Shown piece after piece: positions 1 to 12,593 of a stretch of 64,000 nt of DNA (positions are counted from its first letter, which is position 1; every line of letters starts with the position of its first letter). The notes under the pieces are model-generated. The model did not search any database. It was not told the DNA's origin and saw only the letters and a program-made list of their open reading frames with translations. Both the position numbers and the translations under genes were made by a program. The DNA is taken from assembly GCA_030704615.1 (NCBI GenBank), contig CM060733.1:45758001-45822000 (forward strand), read 5' to 3'. This stretch comes from Takakia lepidozioides (lineage: Eukaryota; Streptophyta; Takakiopsida; Takakiales; Takakiaceae).

Positions 1-700
1 AGGAAGTGTTCAACAATATGGCTCAACGAAATGTGGTGTCGTGGAATGCGATGATCACAGGATATGCACAGCAGGGGCGCAGCATGGAGGCTTTGGAGAC
101 CTATGAGCAAATGATGGGGAATGTGGTGAAGCCCAACCACATCACGTTTGTTTGCGTTTGCAATGCGTGTGCGAGCCTGGCAGCCCTGGAAAGGGGTAAA
201 GAGGTCCATGGTGACATCGTCAGAGTTGGAATTGTACCAGATGTCATTCTGAACAATACCCTGGTGGACATGTATGCCAAATGTGGGTGCATCGAGGATG
301 CAAAGGGAGTGTTTGACAATATGGCCGAACGAAATGTGGTGTCGTGGAGCGCGATGATCGCAGGATATGCACAGCAGTGGCGCGGGATGGAGGCTTTGGA
401 GACCTATGAGCAAATGATACGGGAAGGGGTGAAGCCCAACCACGTCACGTTTGTCTGTGTTTGCAATGCGTGTGCGAGCCTGGCAGCCCTGGAAAAGGGA
501 AAAGAAGTCCACGGTGACATTGTCAAAGCTGGAATTGTACCAGATATCATACTGAACACTGCTCTGGTGGACATGTATGCCAAATGTGGGAGCATCGATG
601 ATGCAAAGGGAGTGTTCGACAATATGGCCAAACGAGATGTGGTGTCGTGGAACGGGATGATCGCAGGATATGCCCAGCATGGTTGTCATATGGAGGCCCT
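1..700 (+). repeat. 303-bp tandem repeat inside the PPR gene
   Basis: The motif atgtggtgtcgtgg recurs at 31, 334 and 637, exactly 303 bp (101 codons) apart. The DNA between the anchors is nearly identical between copies. Each unit is one P-L-S PPR triplet, so the repeat array of the protein has grown by recent in-frame unit duplication or been homogenised by conversion. Confidence 0.9.
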
Positions 701-1562
701 GCAACTATTTGAAGGAATGCAAATGGAAGGCTTGAAGCCAGACACAGTCACCTTTACATGTGTTCTCTCTGCATGCAGCCACGTTGGCCTAGTGGATGAA
801 GGAAGACGCTACTTTGATTCCCTGAGTCAAGATCATGGTGTCACTCCCACTGTAAAGCACTTTGGCTGCATGGTGGACCTTCTTGGACGTGCGGGCCGAT
901 TGGATGAGGCAGAGGAGCTCATTACTAAAATGCCAATCAAACCAGATGTTGTGGTGTGGAAGGCCTTGCTTGGTGCCTGCAGAATCCATGGCAATGTGGA
1001 GATGGCTGAACGTGTGGCAACCTCTATTCTCAAGTGGGATGAACAGGATGCTGCAACTTATGTGTTGCTATCATACATCTATGCTGCAGCTGGCAGGTGG
1101 GACAGTAGTGCAAAGGTGAGGAAAATGATGGAAGTCAGAGGGGCTAGAAAGGAGCCAGGTCGCTGCTGCATCAAGGTTGTCAACAGGGTGCACACGTTTG
1201 TTGTAGATGACAAACTGCATCCCAAAATTAAGGAAATCCATGCTGAGCTAAGAAGATTGTCTGGGCAGATGAAGGATGCAGGGTATGTGCCTGACACACG
1301 TTTTGTATTACAAGATGTGGGGGAGGAGCAAACGGAATTTTCTCTTTGCCACCACAGTGAGAAGCTGGCCATTGGTTTTGGGCTGATCAGCACGGCCCCT
1401 AGGACACCTCTCCGTCTCGTCAAGGATCTTCGGGTGTGTGGTGACTGCCACACCTCCATCAAGTTCATCTCAAAGATTGTTGGCCGAGCAATTGTTGTGC
1501 GGGACTCTAACCGCTTTCACCACTTTGAAGATGGGGTTTGTTCTTGTGGGGACTACTGGTGA
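1..1562 (+). CDS. PLS-class PPR protein with DYW domain, 5' end outside window
   Basis: The frame is open from the window edge to the TGA at 1560-1562. No start codon belongs to it here; the first ATG in frame (18) lies inside a repeat, so the N-terminus is missing. About 518 residues are visible: PPR P-L-S triplets (motifs such as RNVVSWNAMI and GYAQ), then E/E+ segments from about residue 290, then a DYW deaminase-like domain with HSEKLA, the CGDCH zinc-binding motif and a terminal GDYW. Proteins of this family bind organellar RNA in a sequence-specific way and direct C-to-U editing in mitochondria or plastids. The zinc and active-site residues look intact. The RNA target cannot be read from the sequence. 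The gene resembles the PPR gene at 31.2-33.3 kb and is probably a paralogue. Confidence 0.95.
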   Translation, partial: EVFNNMAQRNVVSWNAMITGYAQQGRSMEALETYEQMMGNVVKPNHITFVCVCNACASLAALERGKEVHGDIVRVGIVPDVILNNTLVDMYAKCGCIEDAKGVFDNMAERNVVSWSAMIAGYAQQWRGMEALETYEQMIREGVKPNHVTFVCVCNACASLAALEKGKEVHGDIVKAGIVPDIILNTALVDMYAKCGSIDDAKGVFDNMAKRDVVSWNGMIAGYAQHGCHMEALQLFEGMQMEGLKPDTVTFTCVLSACSHVGLVDEGRRYFDSLSQDHGVTPTVKHFGCMVDLLGRAGRLDEAEELITKMPIKPDVVVWKALLGACRIHGNVEMAERVATSILKWDEQDAATYVLLSYIYAAAGRWDSSAKVRKMMEVRGARKEPGRCCIKVVNRVHTFVVDDKLHPKIKEIHAELRRLSGQMKDAGYVPDTRFVLQDVGEEQTEFSLCHHSEKLAIGFGLISTAPRTPLRLVKDLRVCGDCHTSIKFISKIVGRAIVVRDSNRFHHFEDGVCSCGDYW

Positions 1563-2260
1563 AACAATGTTTCCCCGGGAATGTGGGAGTGTCTTGCTTC
1601 TTTCATTGATCTGTCTAGCTTCTCAATCCATCCACCATTTCCTGAGAATATTCACTCTGATGTACTGTTGAGGGAATTTCCTGTGGCATATCTATAGGAA
1701 ATGGTAGTGGGGTCTACCCAGCATGGGTGGCACTTGACTGGAGCAGATAATGAGTGTAAGGGGGAATTTCGACTGACTCTGGTGATAGTGGAAGGAAATC
1801 AGAGTCCTGTCCTACTTTTGGTGTGGGTGTTCTAGCTTCTGCGAAAAGTGAAGATGAAAGTGGATACAATTTGTAATGAGCTTGACTAGAGGGGCAGCCT
1901 TGTGCCCAAGTTTGCTCAGCATCCTAAGTCTGGACATGTTTGTATGTTTCTCATGGTGCTTCTTCAGATAGAGCCTTTGACTGTGAATGTTGTCAAGAGC
2001 TAGCCTTGCCCACCAAGAGCTAATCCCCTGGTGGCCACTTGAAAGTTCACTTAGTGATTATAAAGGTATTCGGGTATTCTGTTATCGATTGATGCTGCTC
2101 GGCATGAATTGGATTTTCAGGACTCCCTCACTTGGTCTGTGCATGTTGGAGTTCAAGGTTGGGGGACGGAGTCCACCTATTCCACCCACTTCAGAACATA
2201 ACTGCCTACAGTTCGAGATCAGGCATGTATGAAACAATTGTATACTAAACAGTTGTGCCA

Positions 2261-2285
2261 GAAGAAGAAGAAGAAGAAGAAGAAG
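2261..2285 (+). repeat. (GAA)n microsatellite
   Basis: About eight perfect GAA units lie in the sequence after the PPR gene. The rest of 1563-2839 shows no coding signal that I recognise; it should contain the PPR 3' UTR and the eIF6 promoter. A C/G-rich patch at 2505-2580 is followed by a T-rich stretch. Confidence 0.85.
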
Positions 2286-2839
2286 GGCCTCCCGTCCCTT
2301 CTTTCATTTTTAAAGTACTTAAGGAATCGGAGATCAGGCCCGAAATCAGACAAGGAAAAAATAAATTGTATCAGAAACAAAATAGATACATTCAATTGAG
2401 TGGCAGATAGATACTTTCCAGAGGTCAGATTGGGCCTGCCCTAAGTGGAGCTCACCTGTTTCGCCAGAACATGCTTGCACCCCAATGTGGCCCGTGGAAT
2501 TAGGGGGCCACGTTCTCCCACCCCCCTCGCGGGATCAAATTCTGGCAAGGGCGGGCAACGAGCGGGGGGGTCCGCAAGTGCGGCAGGAGAATTGTTTTTT
2601 TGTTTTTTTTCCTTCTTTGTTTTGTTTTGTTTTGTTATTTATTTATTTTTGTTTTTTGCGTTCTGGCCACACCTGCTCTGCATATCTTGTTTATGGTGCT
2701 GTTGTATGTGAGGCGGTTGGTAAACCCTAAACCCCAAGCTTGCTACCGGCCTCTCCTCTTGTAGAGCCTACCTCTCGATTGTGTTCCACCACCTCGCAAA
2801 CGGGCTGCAATGATCTATCTGACAGCGCCGTAAATCAGC

Positions 2840-5800
2840 ATGGCGACCAGTACGCTTCCGTTTCATTTCTGTTCCTATCAATATAAATCTGTCGTGTTCG
2901 AAATGCGGTTGTTCGTGCTACTCGTTGGCTTCTTTGGTTTTGTTAAGTGGCCATGGCCTCGGTATAGTAATGGGCGTCATTTTGTACTTGTTCAGAACCA
3001 TACTGAACATAGCAACAGGCTTAAGGTTTATGTTTAAGGTTTCTGGCACCGCACCTTAATTTTCTTGTTATCTTGGATGCCAGCATGGATATACGTGACA
3101 CAACCGTGCTGGCTCCCCTTGTTGAAGGAGCAGCTGACATCTGAGCACATGCATTGTTGTGTAGGGTCACAGTTTGAGAATAGCAGTGAAATTGGTGTAT
3201 TTTCAAAGCTCACCAATGCTTACTGCCTGGTGGCCATTGGGGGATCAGAGAACTTCTACAGGTAATTTTCCTGGACCTTTTACCTTATTTCGGTCCATAA
3301 CATGCTCTTCTCACTCTTCTTAGCATCCTCTACCTGCTCTTGCTAACCTCATGGTATTGAAAAATTTAAACATTGCAGGTCCTTTACATGTATCCAGGAG
3401 GTTGGGGATTTTCGGTCAATTTTCTAGCATGTGATTTGGGCCTGCGGAAGCCATTTTGTGCATTAGTATGCCATATTGACAGATACAAAGTTGGGAAGGA
3501 AGCTGATGGGAGAGAGTAGGAAGTCCGTATCGTGATACAGTGGGGATCGATAATTGTTGTGATGACAGCACATTTGAAGCAGAGCTCGCAGATGTGGTGC
3601 CTGTTGTGAAGGCGTCAATTGCTGGCACACGTGTTATAGGCCGGATGTGTGTGGGTAAGCCCAATTGTCCCTCAAAGTTGTTTATATTCAGGACACATGT
3701 TCTTAAGATTACTGGCTACAGCATGTATGTATACTTGAGAGTAAATGAATGAGGTCAGGGGATCGTTAGACCTCAAAAGTGACGAGCTCAAGGCTTGTGT
3801 AGGGTAAGTCAGTTCCTTGGATTTAAGTTTAAGATACTTTAGACCATGCATCTTTTCAGTCACTTGGGCTGCACCTAGGGCAAATGGTTTGCAGTGTCCT
3901 GATTTGCAGGGAAATTTTGCCCAGCTCAAGGTCAGTTATACTTTGATGTATCAGCAAGTTTGGAATGAATTGACAAATCTGCATGACCTGGACGACCTCG
4001 GCACTCAATCTCCAGCCCATTTGGGCTATACGAGAAGACCCCTCAAAAGAAATAGAGCTAGGCTGATAGAAGTTTTTGGTGTGGAGCAGGCAACAAGAAT
4101 GGTTTGCTGCTACCCAACTCTACTACTGATCAAGGTGTGCTCTTTGTTACACATCCTTATTTTGGCCTGCTCGGTTTTGAAGCTGTTAGATCTGTTGTAA
4201 AGACTAGTGTGCCTTTCCCACCGCTTGATTTTGCATTGGGTCCCAGCCCATGCCAAAGGGAATATACGTAACGAGTTATTTGGTCCACCTTGTAAAATAG
4301 TATCTGGTTGCGGGTGTGTAACAGAGCTGCTCCACATGAGGAACTGCTTGCCGGATAGTGTGGTAGTCCAAAGAGTGGACGAGCGGTTGTCTGCACTGGG
4401 CAACTGCATCACCTGTAATGACTATGTGTCACTCATTCATACAGATCTGGACAGGGTGGGTGTCTTGCTGCCTTGCTTTGGGAACTTTCTGAGGGCTTAC
4501 TATACCATAGTCTGTCCACAATGGTCTGTTCATAACTCTCCTACACAACTAAACTACTTAGGAGTGTAGCAAACTGTCCAGGGCACCAGGGTGTAGCAGT
4601 TCTGGCGTGTGCTTCATTTGTGTTTCCCCTGCTTTTGGCATTTGCAGCCGGGATCTAGTGTGCTTGTTCAATTTCTAGGATTTGCAATGGCAGGAGCCCT
4701 TTTCAACGTAGTTATTGATACCTGTTCAATATGAAGTAGGGTGGGATGTCCCAGCATGCAGTTTTAGTGATCACAAGGCATGCTCTGAGCTTGTTTGAAC
4801 CCATGATGGACATGCATAAGTGTTGCTCCCGTGTCCAGATAGATGAGGGAGGATACTGCCAATTTGATGTGCCTGAACGGCAACAGCTAGGACAGGAGTT
4901 ACCCAGTTAGCATGTAAGGATGGTGGTGTTATCAATTGGACAAGCCTGCATAGCCATACAACCTATGTACAAGACAGGCTAGTGACAAGATTGTTAGACA
5001 CGTCATGAAGAGGTTGTCTCACAGGACTGGTGTGGGTGGATGCCACAGGAAACAGAGGAGTTGATAGCAGATGTGCTCGGTGTGGAGGTCTTCAGGCAAA
5101 CAATTGCTGGCAACATCCTTGTAGGCAGCTACTGTGTTTTCTCCAATCGTGGTGGTTTGGTGAGTCTCTATCATTTTCCTTCAGTGGTGTTGTAGGGTTA
5201 CACCACTTGGATATAGTTCTCATTACGGGGCCAAGACGGAGAGAAGAGTGTGCAGGCCTATTGCAGTAGCAATGACCGCCGAGGCCTTGCATCACTGCAA
5301 AACAGAAGGGGAGAGGGGGGGGGATGTGTGCTTTGCATGGTTGAATAACTGTTACATACTTTTGAGCATTCATTGAGTTCAAAACCTGTGAAGATTGTCA
5401 AAATTCTTGCAAACCGGATTGGATTCCACAAAACTTCTGAAGACAACTTATGGCCTGACACCTCAATTGGACATATCTACATTGGAGAATTGGGTGTAAG
5501 TTAGCTAGTAAAAAATAGTTTTCTCCTAATAATTTGCTGGTGTCGAATGGAGCTCATCTTTTTGTAGATGATGATGCAAGGGTGTAGGCAATGTCACTTT
5601 GAACTCTGAAACCAAAGATTGTCTTTCAGAGAAAATGTGAACTCCGTAAGTCTGTTGTATGTTGGATGCCCAAATTACAAAGGAAATCAGGTAAGACCCC
5701 TTTTGACGTGAAAGAGTCAACTCTTTCCTGTTAGTATCAGATCCAAAGTCCAAGCCGTATAACCAGTATAACCAATCTCACGTGGTGAGCTAGCCTTTTG

Positions 5801-6437
5801 TGAGGGGAAGAGTTAAAGAATTACTGGTTAGTCTCTATCATTTAAAGAATTACTATAAACATGCTGAAAATCATCTACATGTGGAGACTGACTCAGTCCT
5901 TGCACGCATGTAATGGTTAATGAAGACTCCATTGAGGCTTTTGCTGTTGTAAAGAGGGCAGGTTGATGCCCATGAGGATGGAAAGTTTGAATGAGAGAAT
6001 TTCTAAACATGAGAAAGGATTGAAAACTCCAACCCTCCAGCAAGTGAGGAGTTGGACGGTAGTTGGGGAAAAGGGAGAGAGAGCAACAATTTCACTTAAA
6101 GTGCGCAGCATGATAGGCTCGCTACAATCAACATTCGCATGGAGTTGACAGGTCATAGGTGTGTGGTGGGTGTGAACAGGTGCATCCTCACACATCGATA
6201 GAGGACTTGGATGAGTTGTCGTCATTGTTGCAAGTGCCATTGGTGGCAGGCACAGTCAACCGAGGAAGTGAGGTAGTAGGTGCCGGACTTGTTGTCAATG
6301 ACTGGACTGCATTTTGCGGGTTGGACACCACAGCGACCGAGCTGTCAGTGATAGAGAGTGTATTCAAGCTGCGGGAAGCTCAGCCTAGTGCCATTGTCAA
6401 TGACATGCGGGCTTCTCTCATTGACAGCATGTCATGA
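2840..6437 (+). CDS. EIF6: Eukaryotic translation initiation factor 6 (eIF6), seven exons
   Basis: Exons: 2840-2849, 3165-3261, 3569-3654, 4090-4134, 4325-4455, 5049-5159, 6180-6437. Phases join perfectly and give 738 nt, 245 residues, the usual eIF6 length. All introns have GT-AG ends. The product begins MATRSQFEN and carries family blocks [48 protein letters not shown] and [11 protein letters not shown]. eIF6 binds the 60S ribosomal subunit, blocks premature joining to 40S, and is needed for 60S biogenesis in the nucleolus and cytoplasm. Exon 1 has only ten coding bases (ATG GCG ACC A), so ORF-based gene finders would miss it. An alternative start would be the in-frame ATG at about 3150, but the ten-base exon restores the conserved MATR-QFEN start. 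No single ORF covers this gene. Introns range from about 190 bp to 1 kb. Confidence 0.95.
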
Positions 6438-8050
6438 GTACCCGGCCTTTCCCATCTTATTTTGATGGCAGTTGGGGTGTGCATATCCCATGATCTGCTC
6501 ATTTGAGCCTGGTGCCAAACTTAGCTGAAGTTACATGGCAGCTTTTGGTTGAAATGCAAATTTCCAAGATCACTGCTGGCCTCAATTGCACCCTTTGTTC
6601 CCCTTTGAGAGACTCTTCTCCCTCAGTCAACCCAAGCTGGTTGCTATTGTGAGGATGGAGAAGCAGACAGGGGTTGGTTTCTGCCGTAGTAGAGCTGGTT
6701 TGATGCAAGACACCAGTGATGAGCAGAGATGCATTCAGGGCGGCATCTGAAGGTTACTAAGAGTTGTCCCTTGCAGCAACCATCACATTCCAATGAATGC
6801 ACTGACAGCAGAAGGGTAGTTAAGGTCATGAACTGTGCTTCATTGGCATTATCCTAGACTCTCACTCTCTACCTTATGCTTGACAACCATCGTGACAGTG
6901 AGGATATGCCTAATTGATGGCTCTGGGCGCTGCGTGAGGCAATGCTTTAGAGCAGAGCTAGGGCAAGTCTGCTTCAGGGCAGGACTTAGCTAAGTTGCAG
7001 TAAAGATTTTACTGGTCTCTGATCACTAGGTGCTAACTGGATTTCCTTGTTGGCTAACTAAGCACAGTGCTTGTATGGTTAGGTTGACTGTATGATGAAA
7101 TCAATTACATCCAAGTTTTCTCAAATTATGAGCTGAGATTTGGACCTAATCAGGGCTCAATGTGGTAGTGTCACAAACACACTAAACCATGGAGTGTCAA
7201 GGCTGTGATTTCAGTTTTGTAGAAAAATCTGGGAGCAACAATAAATGTTCTTTGTTGCATTATAAACTGATAAAATGAGTTGAGGATGGACCATGGGACA
7301 TGGAGCATAGGGAGTGCATGAATGGCGGATGTGGAGCATGGAGGCGCATGGAGGCTCGCTATGGCGGCCATAGCATGGCATGGGTCCTCATGGAGGCTTG
7401 GAGTGCAATTAATGCTGGGCCACATGAGGAGCCCTTTCTCCCTTTAATGTGGACTCTACATTAATGTGACCCTGACAAGGGCTCTATAGGGAGACCATGG
7501 AGGAGTAGATTACAAATAGCCCCTCTATAGGGAGACCTTGGAGGAGTAGATTACAAATAGCTTCTCTATAGGAGACCTTGGAGGAGTAGATTACAAATAG
7601 CCCCAAGGAACGCCGCAGTACTTCCCACTCAGCTGCTCATTAATTGTGGGAACATGAACCACTTTTAATGTATAGAAAAGTCCAAAGTGGAACAAAATAT
7701 ACCCTATTTATACTAAAAATTAAGATACAATATACCCTTTGTGTACAGGCTATTTCCGCGAAAGCACTTTATTTCCACGAAAACTAGGTGGTAATGCTCA
7801 TCCTCATGAAATAGCAACCCTCATCCAAGTATAGTGGTAGTCATGACACAGAGTCATATAAACCATGTCAGTGACTGAGGTCACTACCATTTACCATAGC
7901 TTCGTACATCACGAAGTGATATAGTCACCTATTTGTCTCCAATTTGTCTCCATGTGGCCAAATACTTCGGACTAAATGGCTTTGTGCACAACTCTATAAT
8001 CATATATTTGGTCAAATATGCCATGATTGGGGAAAGGGCATAATCATGAA
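6438..8050. other. Intergenic, no gene recognised
   Basis: After the eIF6 stop I see only short open frames with no family resemblance. Base composition shifts towards A/T after about 7600, where the repeat block begins. Confidence 0.6.
7482..7604 (+). repeat. 41-bp tandem repeat, three copies
   Basis: Units start at 7482, 7523 and 7564, each with ctctatagg-gagacc-tggaggagtag followed by attacaaatag. The copies differ at only a few positions, so the duplication is fairly recent. Confidence 0.9.
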
Positions 8051-8153
8051 AACCGCATTGTATTGCAGTATAGCTTATCATTAGACAAATTTAGGTGGGT
8101 TAGATTGGTAATAGTGTGTTGACAATGTCTATTAAGAACACACGATAGGTTTA

Positions 8154-9004
8154 TTAACCCTATGATCAGCTAACTTTTTTCACTTTTGCAAAAAATCGAT
8201 ATATACTATATAGTATATACCTTGACTGAACTAGCTATATCTTCCTACCCCTATCCATCCACTTGGATGAACTTTACAACCTCATCCCTACTGACGACAT
8301 GAACACCATCAAAAAATATGGGCAGGTTTGACAGTTGCAAATGGGAGATTATAACAAAAAGAAATGACAAAAATTGGAACCCAAATGAAAATTATGTGAC
8401 AAAAAATGGTTTGACCATGGAAATTTTCTAATATCCATATTTTTCTTGGATGAATTGCCTCCACATGCACAATTAGGGGCAGATAGAAGGTGCTCTCTTA
8501 AAATCTCAAAATGAAAGACCTAAAATTTAGTGGGGGTGCTTTCGTGTGAATTTTGGGGGTACCCAATTTGCTGTAGTGAACCAAGGCTCCTAAAATGTCT
8601 AAAATTGTAATTGGAATCCAAATTCCTATGGTCAGTCTTTTCTTTGCTCCAATGTAAAGTACATTGCCAAAAAAATTCTGATTGCGAGCAAATTTCTAGG
8701 TTGGATGGAGCATTTTCTGAGATGCCTTTAGGCCTACCACTTGGGCGGTTGACCTGTGTGAACACCCCTAGGCTGCCACGTGGGCGGTTGACATGCTTGG
8801 ACACCACCCAAATCTGGTACCCCAGACACTCAAAAAATCATAGTGTACAAAAAATTTACGGTTTTCATGTGTTGTTTGTTGGAGCATGTAGAGATACAGG
8901 GCGCGTATAAATTTTCATTCAGGCCGCATGTTCATCTGACTTCATCCATGGAAGTTACTGCATGGATGAAAAATGAAACGGTCACGTGGTCGTTTAGGGG
9001 TTAA
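8154..9004. mobile_element. TTAA-flanked insertion in the satellite, possible diverged piggyBac-like element
   Basis: The satellite is interrupted after TTAA (8154-8157) and resumes after TTAA (9001-9004); removing the insert with one TTAA restores a normal satellite unit. The insert begins CCCTATGATC and ends with the complement of CCCCTAAACG, so the termini are only weakly inverted. It contains no convincing ORF. The clean TTAA duplication is the main evidence; family assignment is tentative. Confidence 0.6.
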
Positions 9005-9570
9005 TTAATCAATTACAAGAACAATAAAAATTTATTAACTTATTGTTATGCATATAAATTTGGCCACTGCATGCAGATGTTAGGTTGCATTAAGTGTGCA
9101 CTCTGTGTTGACAATGTCTGTCAAGAACAAAATGCTCATGTGTATTAATTCATTCATTATATGAACAACAAGATTTTAGTATTTATTAGCTTGTTATTAG
9201 GTAAATTTAGGTCGGTTAGGTTGGTAAGCGTGTGTTGACAATGTGTATTAAGAACACACCAGTGACCTAGGTGTATTAACTAATCAAGTGTATGAACAAT
9301 AATAATCTCCTAACTTATTATTGGGCATATAAATTAGGTGGTCACTGTATGCAAATTAGGTTGCACTAAGTGCATGTTGACAATGTCTATCAAGAACACA
9401 ATGCTTAGGTGTATTAACTAATTCATTATAGGAACAAGAAGAATTTATTAGCTTATTATTAGAATTAGGTGGATTAGGTTGGTAAGTGTGTGTTAACAAT
9501 GTCTATTAATAACACGATAGTGCTTCAAGTGTATTAACTAATCAATTGCAATATGAACAACAAGACTCTA

Positions 9571-10393
9571 TTAACCCTTAAGTTCCCAAGCGACCTGAAT
9601 CGGGTCACTTTGAATTTGCAGTTCGACCTAATTTTTGGAGATCTAATCTGATGGGGCCCACTCCTGAAGCTTTAATGACAAGGGATTTGTCTCAAGTATG
9701 ATGCAAAAAAAAAAAAACAAACAAACAAAAAAAAACAAAAGCTACTACCTACAAAAAATATCTTAGATCTCTCATTTACGTTTTGGGGCCTGAAAAGGGC
9801 TTGTTGACCGCTGACGTGGCAGGTAAACAAGCCCAAAACAGATTGCACTCCAAAGCCCATTTTTGGCATAAAATTAGCAATTTTGGAAAAAGCACTTCAC
9901 TTGTGGTGTGTGAGCATTACATACACACATCCACCATTGGCTTTTAAAAAATTTGTAGAAAAAAAAGTACTTCATTTGGAGGCACATTTTCTCTTGTCAA
10001 TTTTGAGATTTCAACCCCCATGTAATTGCATGCAAAGCAAGCATAGGTGAAAAAATCAGTTGGACCTGCAATTTAGTGGGGTCATAGCGACTCCACCATT
10101 GATTTGGGGGCAAGCAAAATTGGATAAAGCTAGGTTTTGATTTGGTCAAACCAATTTCTTTCTCACTTTTTCTTTGGGACCTGATATTTGAGGTCGGGCC
10201 AACGTTATAATCTCACAATTTCCACGGTGGACTTGGCTTCTTTTATGGTATGTCATGCATAAATGAGTTGGGCCCATTGCTATAAGGCTGGAATCTCTGG
10301 ATGATTTTCGGTAGGTTTCTAGGGGCAATTACTGCAGCTGGGTACCCAAAATTGGTAAAAAGTCAAAAAAGGGCTTGGGAACTTAAGGGTTAA
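9571..10393. mobile_element. piggyBac-like non-autonomous element, 823 bp with TTAA duplications
   Basis: The element has perfect 17-bp terminal inverted repeats, CCCTTAAGTTCCCAAGC at 9575 and its complement ending at 10389. Both ends are bounded by TTAA. Deleting it restores a continuous satellite unit. A TTAA target and termini starting CCC(T/Y) are hallmarks of the piggyBac superfamily. No transposase is encoded, so it would be a MITE mobilised in trans. A low-complexity A/C tract lies at about 9704-9737. Confidence 0.8.
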
Positions 10394-11499
10394 CTTATTA
10401 TTGGACATATAAATTAGGTGGTAACAATGTGTAGATCAGGTTGCACACTGAGTGTGTTGACAATGTCTGTCAAAAACACAATGCTCATTTTTCATTACGG
10501 GAACAACAACAATTTACTAGCTTATTAGTAGGCATATGTAGGTGGATTGATAGGTTGCTACATGTGTGTGACAATGTCTGTCACAGAACACACAAGTCCG
10601 GTAGATTGACTAATCAATTGCAATAACAATATGATTGTACTAGCTTATTATTGGGCATATAAATTAGGTGGCTATTGTATGCACGTTAGGTTCTAAGTGT
10701 GTGTTGACGATGTCTGTCAAAAACACACAATGTTCAAGTGTATTAACTAATTCATTACAGAAATGAAAATACTTTATTGGCTAATTATTACTAGGCAAAT
10801 TTAGGTGGGTTAGGTTTCTAAGTGTGTGTTGACAAGGTCTGTCAAGAACATGCTCATAAGAATATCACACTTGGCCTTTAGATGTATTAACTAATTACGG
10901 GAACAACAAAAATCTAATGATTTATTATTGGGTATACTAAGGTGGTCATTGTGCGCGGATTAGGTTGCCAAGGATGTTTACAATGTCTGTCAAATCACAC
11001 TCAGGTGTATTAAATAATCAAATACAAGAACGACAAGAATCTACTAATTTATTATTGGGCATATTTAGTGGGGTCATTATGTGCAAGTTTGGTAGTAGAG
11101 TTTTTCCAAGTTACTTGATATGTGTGTTAATAATGTCAAGTCACTACACACTCATATGTTAAATATATTTTACATAGGTTACAGCAAGATAGGTTATTAT
11201 TAGGTATATTAGTTGGTCATTGTGTGTAGGTAGTAGCAAGTTAATCTTAAGTTTGCTAGTCTCTATGAAGAACACATGAGTCACAACTTAGGTTTTGGGT
11301 GGTAGGGCGTTAGAGTCTAACTCTAAGTATTAAGGATTAGTGGTTTAGGGTTTAACTCTAAATCTTGCATGAACAACAAGATATTATCATTTTATCAGAC
11401 ATTAGATGGTTATTTTGTAAAGGTCTCATAGCATTGTCAATCGTGTGTTGACGATAATTTTGTCTATGAAAGAGGTACAAACAGTCATATGTTAATTAG

Positions 11500-12593
11500 T
11501 TACAAAAACAACAAGATAATGTTTTATTGAGAAAAATTAAAGTGATGTCAGATGATCAGTAATCAGCCTCATTGGTACCAAATTTTCTAAGTGCATTCAA
11601 GGATTCAAATAAAATTATCAAACTTGTCAACATTAACATTTGTTTTTAACACTTTGACACGAACTATGACATCAATCATGTTATAAATATACTATATCTC
11701 GATTGTATGGACCCTTTGACAATCAAATTGATTACAACTAATATTTCATCAAATTTATATAATTACATTTTCTCCAATTTGCTACAAAAACCACAAAAAT
11801 AAATAATTTTGTAATCCTTCCATTTCGTTTCTAGCTAAATTATTTAGGTATATTTAATATAGATATGTAATTTTAATATCGTTTATTAATCCAATATAAT
11901 TCAATACTATCGTACATCAAATTTGGTCCGGATTTAGGCCAAAAGTCCGGATGTAGTTAAAATTGAATTGTTGTGCTGGAATAAATAAATAAAAAGAACA
12001 AGAAAAAAAAATGATGTTATTTATAGAGACTTTGGCTAGATCATGTTTCTGAGCTCAACATATGCTGCAAGCACCTACCAAACCCAATTAGGCAAAAGTC
12101 ATTTGGGCTGGAGTTACATTGCTTCCGCAAGAGTCTTAATCCTCTTCATCCTCCCTCTACAAGCACACAAATGTAGTATTGAATCTAAGTATTAAGTCTA
12201 ATATATTAACTCATCTTCTTCTTTTGTGTGTATGTGTGTCTACAAATGACGAGAACGTAAGGTTTTTCTCCCATACCACAACTTGGAAAGAATATATTAT
12301 TGTTCACTTTTGTTCTACCAAACATCATTATTGGATGTCTCTCCCTAGCTTCAGCAGTCGATTACCAAGTGTACATGGAGAATTTGCTGGGTTCTCCAAT
12401 GGATGGTCTTTGTGCATTTGATGATCATACTTGTACGAGCGTATCATTCGTAAGAACTCTCCATCTGATTCCTGAATATCACCCCATAATTTGTCTTGTT
12501 CATATTGAAAAGTTCTCTAACAAGTTCTGCATGGTTGCATAATTTAGGCCAATTCATAACTTGTTATCTTTGCAAAATAATGCGTTCTGTAGT
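11500..12593. other. A/T-rich intergenic stretch, no gene seen
   Basis: Open frames are short and unrelated to any family I know. The satellite signal fades here. I see no RNA gene or promoter that can be supported. Confidence 0.6.

Larger units (their letters stand above)
8050..11500 (+). repeat. Degenerate ~110-150 bp tandem satellite, interrupted by two insertions
   Basis: The core tgttgacaatgtct(g/a)t recurs at about 8121, 9110, 9237, 9379, 9495, 10459, 10570, 10706, 10831, 10980 and 11130. Once the two insertions (8154-9004, 9571-10393) are subtracted, spacing is 111-150 bp. Each unit also holds ggtgtattaactaatcaatt and cttattattgggcatat segments. Alternating unit variants suggest a two-unit higher-order pattern in the middle. 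The array is A/T-rich and has no coding potential. It decays gradually towards 11.5 kb. Confidence 0.85.

Noticed and set aside
9704-9737. A-rich tract as the 3' tail of a retroposon
   Set aside because: It lies inside the TTAA element, is mixed with C, and has no target duplication or retroposon body upstream.
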